This document shows positions 58,575 through 64,000 of a stretch of DNA of 64,000 nt, in pieces. A model generated the notes under the pieces. It saw nothing but the letters and a program-made list of their open reading frames with translations. It was not told the origin of the DNA and did not search any database. The position numbers and the translations under genes are program-made. Source of the DNA: Rhizophagus clarus (Eukaryota > Glomeromycota > Glomeromycetes > Glomerales > Glomeraceae). The DNA is taken from the NCBI GenBank assembly GCA_015698045.1, contig BLAL01000053.1, positions 1,056,501 through 1,120,500 of the forward strand, in the 5' to 3' direction. The first letter of the stretch is position 1. The number at the start of each line of letters is the position of its first letter.

Positions 58575-59600
58575 GGATTGAAGACAAGTATTAATAAAAT
58601 ACAAAAATTTTTAGAAGAACGAATGAAATACTTAAAGCTTAAAGATAATTATTTCGAGTGTTTTCAGCAGCTACTGATTCAGAAATTCAGTTTACGAGTT
58701 TTTTGAAGTATGAATTATTTATATTATTTAAGCATTTTGAAATTAAATTAAAAATAATGTACAGCATTTATTTAATAAATAATTTGCGAAAAGTTGATGC
58801 AACTTTAAATAGAAATAATACTTCTCAAAATAAACTACGAAATAATGAAGATTTAAAAATTTTTACATACACATTCTCAAATGCGTGAGTATTCATTTCA
58901 GGTATATATGATGTTTATTTGATATTTCAGTTATTTAAATTTATTAAAATTCGCACATCTTTTTTCTTAGATCAAAAAATGCAACCAACCTGAATGTCAT
59001 ATATGTATGTCAATTCACCTTCCAGAACATGTTTTTAATGATATTTACTTTATTCTGGATCCTCAATTATCTTCAAGTAAGTAAATAATTTTTGAACCTT
59101 ATGTAATAGACGTATAAAAATTTTAATTAATTTATATTTTATTTAGATCCTGAGCATTTCCAGGACTTTAATTCACTATATGGTCATGCTACTAGCAAAA
59201 AGACTTACCAAGCGCCTGATGACATTTTGGTATTAAGTAAAGTACGAGATTTTATAAGATGTGTGAACTGTGGAAAATTAAAGTGTTTGTTTAGTCAAAA
59301 AATGCTAAAAGATGACGAATAACTTTGCGTACAACTTGCAATTGAAATTATTCCTATACATGCGGCTCACCTATTCTTCCGGAGGATCACCCACTCTACA
59401 ATATTCTTTTTGTTAGGATAAACCAAACATGCCATGATCATATAGAACAAGTATATTATTCATGTAAAATTCCACACTCACCAATTTGTTATTTTTGTGA
59501 GGAAGCAGATGAATTGGTGGAACCAGACGAAAGAAATAAAAGTGAATGGCAAACTATTTACCCGTTATGTAGTTCTTGTCAAAATAAGGGATTACGCTAG
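58575..59600 (+). pseudogene. Cys-rich zinc-binding protein, damaged
   Basis: A likely exon at 58575-58700 reads KIQKFLEERMKYLKLKDNYF. After CTTAG, an exon from 58971 reads KKCNQPECHICMSIHLPEHV, then an intron (GTAAGT at about 59079 to TTTAG at about 59146), then NPEHFQDFNSLYGHATSKK and FIRCVNCGKLKCLFSQKML. A TAA at about 59320 and a frame change follow. The remainder is coherent again to a TAG at 59600: CGSPILPEDHPLYNILFV, HIEQVYYSCKIPHSPICYFC, YPLCSSCQNKG. The many CxxC pairs imply structural zinc sites. Looks like a repeated Rhizophagus family of unknown function; this copy is inactive unless an intron removes the lesion. Confidence 0.5.
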
Positions 59601-61222
59601 TATACAAAGGGTAAAATGCATATTAAAAAACGAAAGGTTAATAATAAGAAAAAAATCACCACCCCCTCAATTTTTCAAAATTATTTTAAGCCCCTCCCCC
59701 CTGCTTTCTTTTTTAGAACACTAACGTTAAACAGAATTTTGATTTGTATCGGTCTAATTTTGGCAATAGTTTTGTATAGTATGATAATAGTCAGACCATG
59801 CCATAGATTATGAACCGAGAATATATATTAAATATTGGAAAATATAACAAACATCTCAATTTCTCAAAGGCTAATTCAAAAAATACGCCTAAGGCTGAGT
59901 ACTGAATAAACATCTGATGATAATTTTGATTTATAAATCTTCCATGAATGTATAAGCATTATTGAAGGAAATAATTCCTTAAAAACAGTTTCGGGCAAGC
60001 AAGAAGGTCTCACAGTATTTTCTAGATTAGTAACATATATAATGAGTGGAAAATATAGAATTCAAGAGGCATTTTAGAATAACAAAAACTATATGATTAT
60101 GTACTGAAATAGCGCCTTTATTATTATAAAGAAATAACGAAAAGGCGTTCAAGAATTCTAATTAAACATGATATGCAAAATTTCAATCAATGAAATCTTG
60201 TGGGTAACCCATGCGATAAAAAAAATATTATAACCCTCTTTTAAATATATAAATTAAAATTTAGTTTCTCTTTGAAGTATAGTAGTAGCCTATGATAACC
60301 GGTCCATTTATTCCAAAGTTGTCAAATGTTATAACTAATTAAGGTGTTAGTATAAGTAAAAATCTAAAGAAAGCTTCCCTTCATGTTTAACGTTTCCTTG
60401 TTCTTTTCTAATTATTTTTAAAATTGAAATTCCTGATGTTCAAAGTAATATGTAGCATAAAAAGTCCAATTATCATTTATTAAGAACCGAATATAAATTT
60501 TCAAAATATTAAGCGTACTTATAATGTATGAGTATTTGCTTAGTTAACATTGTTTTTGTGTAATAATTAATTTCATAATAGTGATTGTTTTACTACAACG
60601 TATTTTACGATCCAAACTTATGTAAGTTTATATTAACTAATTTGTATATATTACATAAAATAACGCGACACTTCTTTCTTTTTCAGAAACATGAAAAATA
60701 TCTCTATAAATAATGAAAATAAGTCTAATAATGTTATATTATATATATATATATTTTAAAAAATTTTTTTTTTGTCTATGTTCAATTTATGATGCCTTAA
60801 CCTTTGTTTTAGTTTACGGTTTATGCTTACACGCATGTGATTATAATGGTACGATTTTATTGGTTGAGCAGGAAATACCACGTGACTTGAAACTTCCCAT
60901 ATTGCGCATAGTATGCGATATGAAAATTAATTTATTTATATATACCCTTTATAAATAATAAAATAACCAAAAGAAAAGAAATAGCTAAAATTTATAATTT
61001 TTTTTAGACTATAATTTAAAATAAGAATAAGAAAAAATTTTTAAATAAAACTTATCTTTAAAAAAGAAAAAAAAAAAATTTCTTTTTTATCTTTTTGTTC
61101 ATGTTCCTTGTTCACATGGATGAAGTTGCTACATAAAGTACATTACCTAAGAAGAGATTTTATTTTTTTTTTTTTTAGAAAATGAGATAATCGAAAATAA
61201 TACGTATTTGAAATTTCTTTAT
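59601..61222. other. Intergenic, no supported gene
   Basis: AT-rich. An 81-codon ATG frame at 60713-60958 opens with a TATATA run and contains LVEQEIPRDLKLPILRIV, which looks like a coding scrap, but nothing around it supports a gene. The left-hand part carries poly(A) runs; the last 250 bp are the 3' flank of the Argonaute gene. Confidence 0.45.
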
Positions 61223-64000
61223 TTATTTAATATTCACCCTTTGTAGCTCCGGTTTTACTACTCCTTGACGTGAGTATAGTCTTGCCCTGGCGGTAACTAA
61301 ATGAGCGTAATATACAGGTGGTACCTATTTAAATATAGTATAATTAATACCATTTACGGCATACATTAAATAACAAATGTAATTTAAAATCTTACCAAAG
61401 ATACTGCACGTGTACAACGAGCATATATATAACAGAGATAATAAGATAATATTTGTAGCCTAAATTATTATACACACATAAATGATAAATTAGATACTGT
61501 ACACTAGTTTATACGTATATTAGTTATATTTTTAATTAACATACTTATCTGCATTAAATCCGTTTTCGTCAAATAAAACGTGATAATGGGCTGGTCGGGA
61601 CGTCCCAATTATTCCAGCATGGCTTTGTAAAACTGATAGATATGATTTCAAGTCATTGAGAAATGCTAATTTCATATATTAACGTAAATTCAATTACTTA
61701 CAAAAATCGAATTCAAATGGATGTGTAATGTCACTATCGATTACGGTGCCAGGAAGACAATTCCCTGACCTATCAGTATACTTCTTTTCTATTGGGAAAA
61801 AACGCGTATGATGTCTCTTTTGTACCACGACAAATGTAATAGTAGGTCTATACCTATCGTCAAGAGCCTGACACGCAGCTGTAGTAATTAAAAATTGATA
61901 AATTGGTTTAATTAACGAAAAGCGCTAATAAATATATAAATACCTCTAATTGCGTTTATTTCTTTCTTCAGCACATGTTCAAACTGGTTCTCTGAAACTC
62001 CGTCTCGGTAAAATAAAATCCTTTGGGGCTTGGACCCACAAGTCTGATAAAACGCTTTTAACAATTCTTTAACCATATTTGCCAAATCATTGATTATCTC
62101 GTCACGTCCACCTTGAACTCTAATTGACGCTGCGTAACGAGACGCCCTAGCGTCCATGGAACCACAAAGACCAGCATAAGATGGACTCTCGTTTTCGCCT
62201 GAAGAGATGTGAGAAATGAAATATATTAAAGATAATTCATGTGAAAATATATATATTTATTTAATTTACCAGGACCAGGATGAGATACGTCTGCACCTAT
62301 TAAAATAGTGGGCATTTCTCCTACAAACGGAATATTTCTGAGGAATGAATTCATTCCTCCAAGTTTAACGTTCATCTTTAGACAAACATTTGCACAATAT
62401 TGTTTATTCGGTTTAAACATGTGTTCATGTTGGATACACTGTGTTGCAACACCAATAATTGTCTCACCCACACGTTTAATTTCGGCATATAATTCTTTTA
62501 CTATTTCCGGGAGAACACAAAGAATAAGTTGTGGGTTTGCTTTTGCCGTATTACCAGCCTTCAACCAGGCTAATTTTAATGATTCCTCAATATTTCCTAT
62601 AGGATTTGCACGTGATAAGGGAGGATGTTTATTTGGAACATTCTGTTAAAGATAGATGATTAAATAGTATTAATTAGAAACTTAAATTCATACAAAAATA
62701 GGTTTATATTATTAACGTTAACTTACTAATCCCGTGTATTGACATGTATTAACAAATTCTCTCATGAACACTTCGATAACACCATCAGGCAAATCGTCTT
62801 CATTTAAAAATACTAAGACTGACCATGAACCAAGGGTAGCACCAGTTGCTAATCTTTTATTTCGTAAATCCCATGCTCCGTTTTCCGGCTCGAAAGAAGA
62901 CTGGTACTGAATCGTTGGAGTGGGAAGAACCCTAGCTTTCACCTGTAAAATTAAATTCATACATTATTTTGATTATTAAAATATAATTTATTCTCGTGAT
63001 ACAGCAATAATATTTCAAATCTACCACTGCCATATCGTTTGATATATCCATCCCGAATTGTCGAAGGTATTCATTGTTTCGATAATTTAATATATTAAGA
63101 CCTTCATTGATCATATTTGCCCGAAGGGATGGATTCTGACGAGCAAACTTTATCATTTCTTTTGTTTGTTTTCCGTTCAACTTCCGTATATATCGTTGTT
63201 CCTATTATCCGAATAAATATTAATTAAAAAAAAAAAAAACACTTATAATCGTTTGTTATCGCTAGATGAATATATAATTTACCGGAAGTACTTCACAAAC
63301 TTCTATCGGAAATTTGATGCCTCTCCGTACGGTAACGCAAGGAAGAAATGGAAATATTAAACGTAAATTGTAAGTATCATAAAAATAAGTTTTCACATCA
63401 ATGGTACTACCGTCACCTCTATCAAACATAGTGTGGGAAGCTGGAGTTTCAGTCAATCCCTCAATCCTAAATTTTCGACCACTTCCCCTTCTATGATTAT
63501 CCTTTATTTTAAGACCTCTTATAATATCCTCAACCTTATGACGGTCATTTACTGAAAGGCCTCTACGTAAATCATTAGGAGATCTTTTACCCAATATTTT
63601 TGCAACCATTTCAACAAGTGGACATTTTTCATAAAAAGCAGTAGCGGTTAAGTCTACGTTTATCATCATTTTCCCACTTACTGTAGGACGCGCTGATTGA
63701 AAATATCCTCGCCAAGCCTCCAAACCACCAGAAAGGGGATAAGTTCTCTGCGGTTGAACATAAAAAGATCTACCTACAGTAGGATATTTCGTAGAAATCT
63801 TGTGACTGATAATAATGTCCATCGCCGTTATTGCTTATTGCATAAAATTAGTAAGATTAAATCCATTATAAGATTCATCCTTATTATAGAAAGAAAATAA
63901 CAAAAAAAATTACCCATATGACAATCATTTGTCCTACTGCCTCTTGCACGTAGAAATCGGAATAGCTCCTCCAAAACAATTTCTTGCTTTCTTATTAACC
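61223..64000 (-). CDS. Argonaute (PAZ-PIWI), multi-exon, 5' end beyond window
   Basis: Exons: 64000-63914 (partial), 63833-63283, 63201-63025, 62942-62727, 62642-62270, 62198-61944, 61878-61702, 61632-61545, 61459-61396, 61324-61223. All phases agree and all introns are GT..AG. Domains: end of N domain ([26 protein letters not shown]); linker and PAZ ([20 protein letters not shown] to [16 protein letters not shown]); MID; and PIWI (from about 62.5 kb). Slicer residues are present: Asp in [10 protein letters not shown], Glu in GGRDEI, Asp in [12 protein letters not shown], His in [11 protein letters not shown]. The end ([20 protein letters not shown]) is canonical apart from a modest tail (LQRVNIK). 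Role: small-RNA-guided RNA silencing, with RNA-cleavage competence predicted. Argonautes are strongly expanded in Rhizophagus. No disabling lesion is seen. Confidence 0.95.

Noticed and set aside
62308..62649. 113-aa plus-strand frame over the Argonaute gene
   Set aside because: Antisense shadow of the PIWI exon.

Overview
The window is AT-rich nuclear DNA of a eukaryote with short spliceosomal introns (about 65-100 nt, GT...AG, T-rich acceptors). The gene families (F-box/LRR receptors, BTB-BACK-TLDc proteins, kinases carrying an N-terminal CxxC...WCxxC ribbon, SAM-like/crinkler-type proteins, TRP-like ion-transport remnants, Argonaute) fit an arbuscular mycorrhizal fungus (Glomeromycotina, most like Rhizophagus). 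That assignment is inference from family content, not from a search. Layout, left to right. 1-1543 (-): 5' part of a family-B DNA polymerase with intact exonuclease motifs, followed by about 1.5 kb of hairpins and repeats. 3144-3358: a 32-bp tandem repeat and a perfect 62-bp palindrome abutting an F-box/LRR 3' fragment. 4255-5796 (-): an F-box gene. 6.7-12.3 kb: decayed sequence with MITE pieces, a small putative secreted protein and a 163-aa orphan. 12.7-16.5 kb: two convergent broken copies of a SAM-like protein gene. 17.9-22.8 kb: three BTB-BACK-TLDc loci, one intact. 23-24.4 kb: a pogo-type MITE and a short hAT remnant. 25.3-34.3 kb (-): two tandem protein-kinase genes built from serially duplicated exons. 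36.8-37.3 kb: a duplicated segment. 38.8-40.4 kb: two MITEs flanking T-rich exon-like repeats. 41.3-41.9 kb (-): a two-exon membrane-anchored cupredoxin. 43.7-46.3 kb: an ion-channel pseudogene and a TLDc pseudogene with an internal inversion. 46.7-48.4 kb (-): an F-box gene. 48834-51932: a complete-ended hAT transposon with an exact 8-bp target duplication. 52.3-53.0 kb: a two-exon orphan with an in-frame TA/CA microsatellite. 55-60 kb: a zinc-knuckle gene, another hAT remnant, a long hairpin and a Cys-rich pseudogene. 61223-64000 (-): most of a multi-exon Argonaute with the slicer tetrad present. The outstanding system is the kinase pair. In the downstream gene, nine consecutive phase-0 exons repeat a module of zinc ribbon, helical linker and kinase N-lobe, and only the tenth exon supplies the catalytic C-lobe. 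If spliced as the sites suggest, it makes a protein of about 1,700 residues that is mostly serial pseudo-N-lobes with one active kinase at the end. The exons are symmetric in phase, so skipping any of them preserves frame, which gives a possible way to tolerate the few exons that carry frameshifts. No rRNA, tRNA or CRISPR features were found.
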